Shown here: piece by piece, positions 51,451 through 59,957 of the stretch
How the letters are laid out: each line of letters starts with the position of its first letter
Numbering within the stretch: the first letter of the stretch is position 1
NCBI RefSeq assembly: GCF_022836935.1
Contig: NZ_CP083239.1
Span: 620,001 to 684,000 of the forward strand
From: Ancylobacter polymorphus
GTDB lineage: Bacteria > Pseudomonadota > Alphaproteobacteria > Rhizobiales > Xanthobacteraceae
Direction: 5' to 3'
DNA: 64,000 nucleotides
Position numbers and translations under genes: made by a program
Notes under the pieces: generated by a model
Databases searched by the model: none
What the model was told of the DNA's origin: nothing
The model's input: only the letters and a program-made list of their open reading frames with translations

Positions 51451-51635
51451 GACCTCTCCCCCATGGGGTGAGGTGAAGAACGGCAGGGCCCGTTTCGACG
51501 CAGGGCGCCGCCGCTCCCTCTCCCCATCGGGGAGAGGGTTGGGGTGAGGGGCCTTTTCTGTTGCGCCGAACACGCCCCGCCCCTCACCCGCCGCTGCGCG
51601 GCGACCTCTCCCCCCATGGGGAGAGGTGAAGAACG
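51451..51635. repeat. Palindromic intergenic repeats
   Basis: Near-identical units ACCTCTCCCCC-ATGGGG-GAGGTGAAGAACGG occur at about 51451-51483 and 51602-51635. A related palindrome (CTCTCCCCATCGGGGAGAG) lies near 51518-51537. They look like dispersed REP/RPE-type elements common between genes in Rhizobiales. Confidence 0.7.
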
Positions 51636-51653
51636 GCCCGACCTCGCCCCGCC

Positions 51654-52289
51654 CTATCCCGCCTTCGCCCGTTCCACCACGCCCAGCACCGCCGCCGCGA
51701 TCGCCTCCGCCTGCGCCGCCAGCGGACCTTCGATCCGGCCATAGAGCGCGAACACCGCCGGCTGCACCACGCAGCCGAGCGCCATGGCGCTGGCCAGTGT
51801 GACGCGCGCGGGCGGCACGCCGGCGCCGCGCAGCATCTGCGCCACCGCTTCCACCACATTCGCGTCCGGCGCGTCCGGCACGGTGCCGAGATGCTCGTGC
51901 TGGTGGATGAGCAGATAGGCGAACAGCGCCGGCTCGGCATCGAACAGGCCGCAGGCCAGCCGCACCACCGCCCGCAGCTTGGGCTCCAATTCCGGCTCGG
52001 CGGCGTCGAGCTGGCAAATCTGCGCCGCCAGCCCGGCATAGCGGGTGAGAAAAAGCTCGCGCGCCAATTGCTCCTTGGAGGGGAAATGCCGGTAGAGCGC
52101 CCCCTCGCTCACCCCGACGCCGAGCGCGATGTCGCGTACCGAGGTGCCGGCGACGCCCTTCTGCGCGAAGAGTTCCAGCGCCACCGCCTCGATGCGCGCG
52201 CGCGTATCCGCCCCCCGCGCCCGCGGATCAGGCCCGCGCGCCCGCGCCGCCCCGCCCTCGCGCCCGCGCCGGGCGGGCGCCGCCCTCAT
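51654..52289 (-). CDS. TetR family transcriptional regulator
   Basis: A 211-residue regulator. ATG 52289 overlaps the stop of the acyltransferase gene (ATGA). The N-terminal HTH is clear: TRARIEAVALELFAQKGVAGTSVRDIALGVGVSEGALYRHFPSKEQL. The rest is the helical ligand domain. It is co-transcribed with the lipid gene, and a palindrome in that operon's promoter (55717-55730) fits a TetR operator, so autoregulation is likely. The ligand could be a fatty-acyl compound. Confidence 0.9.
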   Translation of the reverse strand: MRAAPARRGREGGAARARGPDPRARGADTRARIEAVALELFAQKGVAGTSVRDIALGVGVSEGALYRHFPSKEQLARELFLTRYAGLAAQICQLDAAEPELEPKLRAVVRLACGLFDAEPALFAYLLIHQHEHLGTVPDAPDANVVEAVAQMLRGAGVPPARVTLASAMALGCVVQPAVFALYGRIEGPLAAQAEAIAAAVLGVVERAKAG

Positions 52290-55200
52290 GCCCCGTCTCC
52301 GGCTGGCGCGCGGGCGGCGAGCATTTCCAACGCGATGCCGCGCGCCTTGGTGAAGTCCACCTTGCCCGAACCGAGCAGCGGCAGCGCGTCCATGCGCAGG
52401 ATATCCGCCGGGATCATCAGCTCGGTCACCGCCCGCTCCCGGCCATAGGCCTGAAGCGCGGCGCGGGTGAGGTCCGGCGCCGTAGTCATCAGGATGATGC
52501 GCTCGCCGCGCCGCGCATCCGGCACCGCCACGGCGACATGCTCGGCATCGGGCCGCAGCGTCGCCACCATGGCGTCGATGGCGGCGAGCGAGATCATCTC
52601 GCCGGCGATCTTGGCGAAGCGCTTCACCCGGCCGCGAATGGCGACAAAGCCCTCCTCGTCGAAGCTGACGATGTCGCCCGTGTCGTACCAGCCATGCTCC
52701 GGCGGCTCGATCACGCCGGGCTTCTCCGCGCGGAGATAGCCGAGCATCACATTCGGCCCGCGCACCTGAAGCCGCCCGCCTTCCTCGATTCCGGCCATGG
52801 TCTCCAGCCGGTGATGGATGCCCGGCAGCATGCGGCCGACCGTGCCGACGCGGTTGAACATCGGCGTGTTCACCGCCAGCACCGGCGCGCATTCGGTGAC
52901 GCCGTAGCCTTCCAGAATGCGGTGGCCGAACTTCTCCATCCACACCCGACGCGTTTCCGCCTTCACCGGCTCGGCCCCCGCCACCACGAAGCGCAGCGAG
53001 CGGAAATCATAGGGGTTGGCGGTGCGGGCATAGCCCATGAGGAAGGTATCGGTGCCGACAATGGCGGTGGCGTTGGTGGCGTAGACCAGTTCCGGGATGA
53101 TCCGGTAGTGCAGCGGCGAGGGGTAGAGATACGTCTTCAGCCCCGACACCATCGGCAGCACCAGCCCGCCGGTGAGCCCGAAGGAATGGAACACGGGCAG
53201 CACGTTGAACATGATGTCGGCGGGCGAGAAGTCGATCCGCGCCGCCACCTGCGCCACATTGGTGAGAATGTTGCGGTGGGAGAGCACCACGCCCTTCGGC
53301 GTGCCTTCCGAGCCCGAGGTGAACAGCACGAAGGCCGGGTCATCCGGGTGGGCGGGCTTCGGCGCCGGCAACGGCAGCATCGCCCTTATCTTGTCCGGCG
53401 TGGTGACGGAGGCGCGGATGTCCTCGCTCATCAGCACCCGCACATGCTTTTCCAGTTCCGCGACTTCCGCCTCCAGCCGCGCCTTCTCGATGAACGCGCG
53501 CGAGGCGACCACGAGCTTCACCTCGGCCGCCTTGCAGGCGATGACGAGATTGGTGGCGCCGGCGGTGTAGTTGAGCATGACCGGCACGCGGCCATGGCGG
53601 GAGAGGCCCATCAGCACCACGGCGATGCCGGCGGCGTTGGGCAGCAGCACGCCGACCTTCTCGCCCGGCGCGGTCTCCTTCGCCAGCTTGTCACCGAGGA
53701 TCTTCGCCCCGAGCAGCAGCTTGCGATAGGACAGGATGGTGCCGAGCGGGTCTTCCAGCACGATGCGCTTCATGCCGAGCCGCACCGCCGCGTCTTCCAC
53801 CGCCTGATAGACGGTGACATTGGTGTGGCTGGTCTCGAAGACGAGATCGCTCATCACGTCATAGAGCGCCGCGCCCGCCGCGCGCCGGCGCTTGCGGCCG
53901 AACAGCTCCTTGTCGACCTTCAGCTTGCGCGGCGGCAGGATGGTGACGCGCACCTTGGGGAACAGGCGCTTGCGGGTCTGGTGGCCGTCGAGGCGGGAGA
54001 AATAGGTCTGCTCCAGCCCTTCGATGCGCACCGGCACCACGGGGGCGTCGGCCTTGTCGGCGATCAGCGCCGAGCCGTCATAGATCTTCATGATCGAGCC
54101 GGTGACGGTGATGCGCCCCTCGGGGAAGATCACCAATTGCTCGCCCTGCTGCACCTGGCGGATCAGGTCGCGGGTCGCCATCGGCTTGGTCGGGTCGAGC
54201 GGGAAGGCGCGCACCAGCTTGAGGAAGGGCTTTACCCACCACGCCTCGGCGATGGCGCGGTCGACGGCGAAGACCGGGTCATTGTCGAGCAGCGCCATGA
54301 TCAGCGGCGCGTCGAGAAAGCTGACATGGTTGATGGCGATCACCGAGCCGGGACCGGCGGCTTTGAGATGCTCCGCCCCCGTCACCTCGACGCGGAACAG
54401 CACGCGGAACACCAGCTTGATGAGGTCGCGCAGCACCTGCCCCTGGAAGGCGCGGCCGGCGAGAATGGCGACGACGAGGCTCGCCGCGCCGATCAGCCCG
54501 AGCAGCGCCGGCGCGGTGAAGCCGGCGAATTGCAGCCCGGCGACGATGACCGCGCCGGCCACCATGAAGGCGGCGTTCAGCACATTGTTGCCGGCGATCA
54601 CCCGGGCGCGCCGGTCCTCGCCCGCCGCCGCCTGCACGAAGGCGAAGGTCGGCACCACGAAGGCGCCGCCGGCGGCGGCCAGGCCGATCAGCCCGATGGC
54701 GGCATGCACGCCGGCGCCGGAGGTGAGGAAATCATACCAGCCGATCGGCTGGGCCGCCGGGGCGAGCGTGCCCATCATGAAGGCGAGATCGAGCGCGAAC
54801 ACGCCCATCAGCAGCCCCGCCGCCGGCACCAGCGCCAGCAGGATGCGCCCTTCCGACAGTTTCGCCGCCAGCGTCGAGCCGATGGCGACGCCGATGGTGA
54901 ACAGGACGAGGAACAGGGTGACGACGCTTTCCAGCCCGCCAATATTGTCCTTCACCAGGGTGGGCAGCAGCGAGAGCACCACGCCGCCGACCAGCCAGAA
55001 CCAGGAGACGATCAGCGCCCCGCGCCAGATCGGCTTCTCCGCGCGGATGTCGGCCAGCAGCGTCATCGTGCTGCGCCAGATGTTGCGGTCGATCACGAGG
55101 TCCGGCGCGCCGGCCAGCGTCGGGGGGATAGCGCGGGCGGACAGCCAGGCGATGACGGCGAGCACGAAGGTGAAGCCGGCCACCGCCCATTCGCCGGTAT

Positions 55201-55693
55201 GGGTGAAGGCCAGCGCCCCGCCCACCGTGCCGCCGAGAATGGCGGCGAAGGTCGCCATCTCGATCAGCGCATTGCCGGAAACGAGTTCGTCCTTGGCGAG
55301 GTGGTCGGGCAGGATGCCGTATTTCACCGGCCCGAACAGCGCGCTCAGCGTGCCCATGAGGAACAGGCCGATGAACAGCAGCGGGATCGACTGGATGACG
55401 AAGCCGGCGCTGGCGATGAGCACGATCCAGATTTCGGCGAACTTCACCCGCCGGGCGATCAGCGCCTTGTCGTAGCGGTCGGCGAGCTGGCCGCCGAGCG
55501 AGGAGAACAGGAAAAAGGGCAGGATGAACACGCCGCCCGCCAGCGTCACCAGCGCGCCGCCATTCACATGGGCGATGCCGTAGAGGATCAGCAGCGCCAT
55601 GGCGTTCTTCACGAAATTGTCGTTGAACGCCGCGAAAAACTGGCACCAGAACAGCGGCGCGAAGCGCCGTGCCGTCATCAGCCGCGTGAACAT
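52286..55693 (-). CDS. aas: Lysophospholipid flippase / acyltransferase / acyl-ACP synthetase fusion
   Basis: An 1135-residue inner-membrane protein with three parts. Residues 1-410: MFS-type LplT lysophospholipid flippase (about 12 spans). Residues 430-640: PlsC-type acyltransferase with INHVSFLDAPL (HX4D) and IFPEGRITVTG. Residues 650-1135: AMP-binding acyl-ACP synthetase with FTSGSEGTPKGVVLSHRN and YDTGDIVSFDEEG. In E. coli LplT and Aas are separate proteins; the fusion is known in other proteobacteria. It takes up lysophospholipids and reacylates them. Translationally coupled to the TetR gene. Confidence 0.93.
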   Translation of the reverse strand: MFTRLMTARRFAPLFWCQFFAAFNDNFVKNAMALLILYGIAHVNGGALVTLAGGVFILPFFLFSSLGGQLADRYDKALIARRVKFAEIWIVLIASAGFVIQSIPLLFIGLFLMGTLSALFGPVKYGILPDHLAKDELVSGNALIEMATFAAILGGTVGGALAFTHTGEWAVAGFTFVLAVIAWLSARAIPPTLAGAPDLVIDRNIWRSTMTLLADIRAEKPIWRGALIVSWFWLVGGVVLSLLPTLVKDNIGGLESVVTLFLVLFTIGVAIGSTLAAKLSEGRILLALVPAAGLLMGVFALDLAFMMGTLAPAAQPIGWYDFLTSGAGVHAAIGLIGLAAAGGAFVVPTFAFVQAAAGEDRRARVIAGNNVLNAAFMVAGAVIVAGLQFAGFTAPALLGLIGAASLVVAILAGRAFQGQVLRDLIKLVFRVLFRVEVTGAEHLKAAGPGSVIAINHVSFLDAPLIMALLDNDPVFAVDRAIAEAWWVKPFLKLVRAFPLDPTKPMATRDLIRQVQQGEQLVIFPEGRITVTGSIMKIYDGSALIADKADAPVVPVRIEGLEQTYFSRLDGHQTRKRLFPKVRVTILPPRKLKVDKELFGRKRRRAAGAALYDVMSDLVFETSHTNVTVYQAVEDAAVRLGMKRIVLEDPLGTILSYRKLLLGAKILGDKLAKETAPGEKVGVLLPNAAGIAVVLMGLSRHGRVPVMLNYTAGATNLVIACKAAEVKLVVASRAFIEKARLEAEVAELEKHVRVLMSEDIRASVTTPDKIRAMLPLPAPKPAHPDDPAFVLFTSGSEGTPKGVVLSHRNILTNVAQVAARIDFSPADIMFNVLPVFHSFGLTGGLVLPMVSGLKTYLYPSPLHYRIIPELVYATNATAIVGTDTFLMGYARTANPYDFRSLRFVVAGAEPVKAETRRVWMEKFGHRILEGYGVTECAPVLAVNTPMFNRVGTVGRMLPGIHHRLETMAGIEEGGRLQVRGPNVMLGYLRAEKPGVIEPPEHGWYDTGDIVSFDEEGFVAIRGRVKRFAKIAGEMISLAAIDAMVATLRPDAEHVAVAVPDARRGERIILMTTAPDLTRAALQAYGRERAVTELMIPADILRMDALPLLGSGKVDFTKARGIALEMLAARAPAGDGA

Positions 55694-55716
55694 GCCTGAT
55701 CCCTCACCGCAATGTC

Positions 55717-55730
55717 AGTGAACGATCACT
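55717..55730. promoter_or_regulatory. Probable TetR operator upstream of aas
   Basis: AGTGA-ACGA-TCACT, a perfect 5-bp dyad with a 4-base centre, typical of TetR sites. It lies 24-37 bases upstream of the aas start codon. A TTGACG box follows upstream on the minus strand (near 55755), so the dyad would overlap the -10 region. Confidence 0.7.
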
Positions 55731-55819
55731 TACATAAAGCGTCGCGGGCGTCAATATCGCGACCAAGGCCGTCATGCCGGATCGGCCGGCGCCGTCCGGG
55801 ATGAGGGGGGATGTGAGGG

Positions 55820-56971
55820 CTAAATCAGCACGCCGAGCAGCGCGGCGGCGAGCAGCAGGCCGTCATGGGCGGCGAGCTGCAGCCGGTTGGGCGTGCCCGC
55901 GCCATGCAGCATCAGCGTGGTGGCAAGGCTCGCCAGCGCCCAGCCGGCGCCCACGGTGAGAAAAGCGAGGCTGATCGTCACCGCGTCGCTCGCCTGCGTC
56001 ACCGCCACAGCCGCGCCGAGACACAGCGCGAGGGCGAGCAGTGCCAGCGGCGTCGCGCCGATCCGGCGCACCAGCACCCCGCCGGCCAGCGCCGGCGCGT
56101 ACATCGCCACCACATGCCAGGCGACGATTCCCGAGATCAGCGGCACGCCGACGCCGCAGCCGGCCAGCGACAGCGGCGCGCCGGCCATGGCCGAGGTCAT
56201 CGCCCCCCAGGCCAGCGCGCCGATCAGCGTCGGCAGGATCAGCGCCCGCCAGGCCAGCGGCGCGGGGCGTTCCAGCGGGGCGGTCATCGCCTCCACGGTG
56301 AGATCGGCATGGGAGAAGCGCGCCTCGGGCAGCAGCACGGCGAAGGCCAGCGCACCGAGCTGCGCCAGCGCGGCGAGCAGCAGCGTGCCGGCGAAGGTGT
56401 AGGGCGCGAGGGCCGCTTCCGCCGCCCCTGCCAGCAGCGGCCCGGCAAGGCCGGCCAGCGCCCCGGCGCCGATGAGGCGCGCCACCATCCCCGCCTGCGC
56501 CCCGGAGGCGGCGCCGAACGCCGCCGCGTGGCGGTAGAACATGCCGAAGCCCTGCGCTGCGCCGAGCCAGGCGGCACCCAGCACCAGCATCGGGAAGGCA
56601 CCGAGCGCCATCGCATAGGCCGCCATCAGCCCGCCGGCGACGCCGAGGCTGGCGCCGAGCGCGAAGGCGGCGCGCCGGCCGAAATTGTCGAGCAAAAAGC
56701 TGGCGGGAAGGCTCGCCAGCGCCGCGCCGAGCAGCAGGGCGCCGAGCGGCAGGGTGGCGAGTTCGGGGCGCGGGGCCAGCATCGCCCCGGCGAGCGGCAG
56801 CGCGCCCAGCGTCAGCGCCTGCGCCAGCACCACGAGGGCGAAGCCGCCGGCCAGTCGGCCGATGCCGAGCGAGCGGCGCAGCGCGCGTGGCGCGTCTTCC
56901 GGGCAGGCGCAGCCGAGCCGGCCGGCACGGGCGGCTTCCGCCTCGGCGTCGAAATACTCGCTCGCGCTCAT
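55820..56971 (-). CDS. ccoA: CcoA-type MFS copper importer for cbb3 oxidase
   Basis: A 383-residue transporter with about 12 hydrophobic spans. MxxxM at M258-M262 (MTSAM) and HxxxM at H286-M290 (HVVAM) are 28 residues apart. As I recall, this is the same spacing as the copper-binding motifs of Rhodobacter capsulatus CcoA. Family: MFS-type CcoA supplies cytoplasmic copper for cbb3 maturation. The gene overlaps ccoS by four bases, so it is co-transcribed with the assembly genes. A cytoplasmic N-terminal CxC (GCACPE) lies before the first span. Confidence 0.85.
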   Translation of the reverse strand: MSASEYFDAEAEAARAGRLGCACPEDAPRALRRSLGIGRLAGGFALVVLAQALTLGALPLAGAMLAPRPELATLPLGALLLGAALASLPASFLLDNFGRRAAFALGASLGVAGGLMAAYAMALGAFPMLVLGAAWLGAAQGFGMFYRHAAAFGAASGAQAGMVARLIGAGALAGLAGPLLAGAAEAALAPYTFAGTLLLAALAQLGALAFAVLLPEARFSHADLTVEAMTAPLERPAPLAWRALILPTLIGALAWGAMTSAMAGAPLSLAGCGVGVPLISGIVAWHVVAMYAPALAGGVLVRRIGATPLALLALALCLGAAVAVTQASDAVTISLAFLTVGAGWALASLATTLMLHGAGTPNRLQLAAHDGLLLAAALLGVLI

Positions 56972-57168
56972 GCCCGCGGCTCGCCGGTCAGGGCGTTGCG
57001 GTCCGGGCGCTCATGCGCCGTCTCGTGTAGATCGTCATCGGACAGCACGCGCACCGCCGCGCCCTCGATATCGTCATACTGGCCGCTGCGCAGCGACCAG
57101 AGGAAGGCCACCAGCCCGAGCAGGCCGAGGCTCAGCGCCGCCGGCACCAGATAGAGCAGCACGCTCAT
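56968..57168 (-). CDS. ccoS: cbb3 oxidase assembly protein CcoS (FixS)
   Basis: A 66-residue single-span protein: LLYLVPAALSLGLLGLVAFLWSLRSGQYDDIEGAAVR (positions about 4-40), where the SGQYDD(I/L)EG motif is diagnostic. Needed for cofactor insertion into the cbb3 oxidase. Start overlaps the ccoI stop by four bases and the end overlaps ccoA. Confidence 0.95.
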   Translation of the reverse strand: MSVLLYLVPAALSLGLLGLVAFLWSLRSGQYDDIEGAAVRVLSDDDLHETAHERPDRNALTGEPRA

Positions 57169-59423
57169 GCCGCCTCCTTTTCCCCGGCGGCAAAGCCGCC
57201 CTGCCGCGCACGGAGCGCGTTCAGCGTGACGATGACCGACGAGCCCGACATGGCCAGCGCCGCCACCAAGGGCGTCACATAGCCGGCGACCGCCAGCGGC
57301 ACGGCGATGAGATTGTAGATGACGGCAATCATCAGGTTCTGCCGCATCAGGTGCCGCGCCCGCCGCGCCACTTTCAGCGCGAGGACGACAGGCGCCAGCT
57401 TCTCGCCGAGAAACACCGCGTCGGCCTGCGCCCGCGTCACGTCGGCGGCGCTGATCGGCGAGAGCGAGACATGGGCGCTGGCGAGCGAGGGCGCGTCATT
57501 GATGCCGTCGCCCACCATAAGCACGCCCTTCCCCGTGGCGTCGAGGCTCTCCAGCACGGCGATCTTGTCGCCCGGCCGCATCTGCGCCCACCAGTCGGTG
57601 ACGCCGAGTTCGCCCGCCACCGCCGCCACCGCCGCGCGCCGGTCGCCCGAAAGCAGCACCACCTTCAGCCCGGCGGCGCGCAGCTCGTCGATCACCGCCC
57701 TGGCGTCGCGGCGCAGCGCCTGGCGAATGTCGAGCACGGCGCAGGCTTCCCCCAGCCGCACCGCGACCAGCGAGGCCTCGGGGCTCAGGGCGGCACGTTC
57801 GGCCGCGAGCTTTTCGCAGCCGCAAAAGGCCGGGCTGCCGAGCCGCGCCATAACCCCGTCAATCTCCGCCTCCACCCCCGCGCCGGGCACCTCGCGCACC
57901 GTGTCGAGCGGCCGTGCGTCGGGGTGCGCGGCGGCGATCGCCCGCGCCAGCGGGTGGGTGCTGGCCAGCGCCAGCCGGGCGGCGGCGGCGAGCAGCGGTG
58001 CCGGCACATCGCCCGCGTCGGAAAGGCTCGGCTCCGGCAGGGTCAGCGTGCCGGTCTTGTCGAAGGCGACGGTGTCGATTTCGGCGAGGCGCTCGAAGGT
58101 GTCGCCGGAATGCAGCAGCACGCCGGCGCGCATCAGCGTGCCCGCCGCCACCACCTGCACCGCCGGCACGGCCAGCGCCAGCGCGCAGGGGCAGGTGATG
58201 ATGAGAACCGCTACCGCGATCAGCACCGCCTGGTGCAGCGAGGCACCGGCGATCAGCCAGCCGACCAGCGCCAGCAGCGCCGTGGTGTGCACCATCGGCG
58301 CGTAGAGCCGGGCGGCGCGGTCGGCGAGGCGGATATAGCGCCCGCGCGCAGTCGAGGCCTTGTCGAGCAGCCGCTCGATCTCGTCGAGAAACGTGTCTTC
58401 CCCGGCCGCGACGGTCTTCAGCCGCAGCACGCCGTCATGGATGAGGCTGCCGGCATGCACGGTGGCGCCGACGCTTAGGCTGCGCGGCAGCGTCTCGCCG
58501 GTGACGAGGCTCTCATCCACCGCCGCCGTGCCGGACAGCACGATGCCGTCCACCGGCGCGCGCTCGCCCGCCCGCAACATCACCTCGTCGCCCGGCTTAA
58601 CCGCGGCGGCGGGCACGGTGACGAGCCGCCCGTCCGGCTCGATGCGGTTGGCGCTCACCGCCTTCAGCGCCGCGAGATTGCCCGCCTCCGCCCGCGTGCG
58701 CCGGCGCATGGCATGGTCGAGATAGCGCCCCGCCAGCAGGAAGAACAGCAGCATCACCGCCGAGTCGAAATAGGCGTGCTCGGCATGGTGCAGCGTCTCG
58801 AACACCGAGACGCTGAGCGCCAGCAGCACGCCGAGCGTAATCGGCACGTCCATGTTGAGCGAACGCGCCTTCAACGCCCGCAGCGCGCTCTGGAAGAAGG
58901 GCTGGCCGGCATAGGCGGCGGCGGGCAGCGCGATCAGCGCCGAGAGCCAATGGAAGAAATCGCGCGTCTCGGGGGTGATGTCGGTGACATTGCCCGACCA
59001 CACCGACACCGAGAGCAGCATGATGTTCATCGCCGCGAAGCCGGCGACGCCGAGGCAGCGCAGCAGGTGCCGCGAGGTGGCGTTGTCGATCTCCTCCAGC
59101 CGGTCCGCCTCGAAGGGATAGGCGCGGTAGCCGGCCTTCGCCAGCGCCTCCAGCACCCGTGCCGGGGCGGGCTCGGCCTTCGCCTCCCAGCCGATGGTGA
59201 GGCGGTGGGTGGTGTAGTTCAGCCGCGCCCGGGCGATGCCGGGCAGCGCCTCGCAGCCATCCTCGATCTCGTCGATGCAGGCGGCGCAGTCGATGCCCTC
59301 CACCGCGAAGGCCATTTCCGCCTGCCCGGCCGGGTCGCGGCGCAGGAACAGCGAATAATCCTGCGTCGCCGGGGTGGCGGGCAGAGAGGCGGTCGCCGGG
59401 AGAGAAAGAGCCTGCGCGCCCAT
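57165..59423 (-). CDS. ccoI: Copper-exporting P1B ATPase CcoI (FixI)
   Basis: A 752-residue membrane ATPase: N-terminal metal-binding domain GIDCAACIDEI (C46, C49), transmembrane TCPCALALAVP (CPC), phosphorylation DKTGTLT, and hinge GDGINDAPSL. It moves Cu(I) out of the cytoplasm for the CuB site of the cbb3 oxidase. It has one HMA domain, as in FixI. Lies between ccoH and ccoS. Confidence 0.95.
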   Translation of the reverse strand: MGAQALSLPATASLPATPATQDYSLFLRRDPAGQAEMAFAVEGIDCAACIDEIEDGCEALPGIARARLNYTTHRLTIGWEAKAEPAPARVLEALAKAGYRAYPFEADRLEEIDNATSRHLLRCLGVAGFAAMNIMLLSVSVWSGNVTDITPETRDFFHWLSALIALPAAAYAGQPFFQSALRALKARSLNMDVPITLGVLLALSVSVFETLHHAEHAYFDSAVMLLFFLLAGRYLDHAMRRRTRAEAGNLAALKAVSANRIEPDGRLVTVPAAAVKPGDEVMLRAGERAPVDGIVLSGTAAVDESLVTGETLPRSLSVGATVHAGSLIHDGVLRLKTVAAGEDTFLDEIERLLDKASTARGRYIRLADRAARLYAPMVHTTALLALVGWLIAGASLHQAVLIAVAVLIITCPCALALAVPAVQVVAAGTLMRAGVLLHSGDTFERLAEIDTVAFDKTGTLTLPEPSLSDAGDVPAPLLAAAARLALASTHPLARAIAAAHPDARPLDTVREVPGAGVEAEIDGVMARLGSPAFCGCEKLAAERAALSPEASLVAVRLGEACAVLDIRQALRRDARAVIDELRAAGLKVVLLSGDRRAAVAAVAGELGVTDWWAQMRPGDKIAVLESLDATGKGVLMVGDGINDAPSLASAHVSLSPISAADVTRAQADAVFLGEKLAPVVLALKVARRARHLMRQNLMIAVIYNLIAVPLAVAGYVTPLVAALAMSGSSVIVTLNALRARQGGFAAGEKEAA

Positions 59424-59438
59424 GGGTTTGCCTCAGGA

Positions 59439-59936
59439 CTAGCGGATGACGACGCGGTTGGTGGAGCGGAACAGCCGCTCGCCGTCGCGGGAGAGTTCGA
59501 TCACCAGCTCCCACTGGCCGGCGGCGATGGTGTCGCTCGCCCGCCACTGGCCGGCGCCGACCTTGACCGGATCGAGCGTCACGTCGAAGCGGCGGTCGGT
59601 GGGATGGCGCAGCGTGGCGCTGAGCGCGACATCGGTGAGCGGTCGGCCGGCGGCGTCGCGGGCGGCGACATCGAGCCGACCCGGCTCGATATGGGCGTCG
59701 ACCTGCCAGTGGCGCGCGGCCTGGGCGGCGGCGGCCTCGCTCTCGGCCTTGAAGGCGAGCCCGGCCTTGTAGGAGCTTTCCGTCTCCACCCCGCCGAACG
59801 TGGTCAGCGCCGCCCGCACCAGGAAGAAATTGGCGGTGAACACCACGCCGAAAAAGGCGATGAAGCAGAGCAGCACCGTCCGGCCGGTGAGTGGCCGGAC
59901 CTTGGGTTCGTCGCGCGCGGTCATGAGCGTGGCCAT
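59439..59936 (-). CDS. ccoH: cbb3 oxidase assembly protein CcoH (FixH)
   Basis: A 165-residue protein with one N-terminal span (VLLCFIAFFGVVFTANFFLV) and a periplasmic beta domain ending FRSTNRVVIR. The ANFFLVRAAL-FGGVETESSYKAG junction is characteristic of FixH. ATG at 59936 or an internal ATG 59924 are both possible. Needed for stable assembly of the oxidase. Confidence 0.93.
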   Translation of the reverse strand: MATLMTARDEPKVRPLTGRTVLLCFIAFFGVVFTANFFLVRAALTTFGGVETESSYKAGLAFKAESEAAAAQAARHWQVDAHIEPGRLDVAARDAAGRPLTDVALSATLRHPTDRRFDVTLDPVKVGAGQWRASDTIAAGQWELVIELSRDGERLFRSTNRVVIR

Positions 59937-59957
59937 GCGGGGTCTCCGGTCGGGGCG

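Noticed and set aside
52538..55699. Very long open frame on the plus strand (over 1000 codons) opposite aas
   Set aside because: His/Arg/Gln/Gly-rich composition without motifs. The minus strand encodes a clear three-domain enzyme; this is a high-GC antisense artefact.
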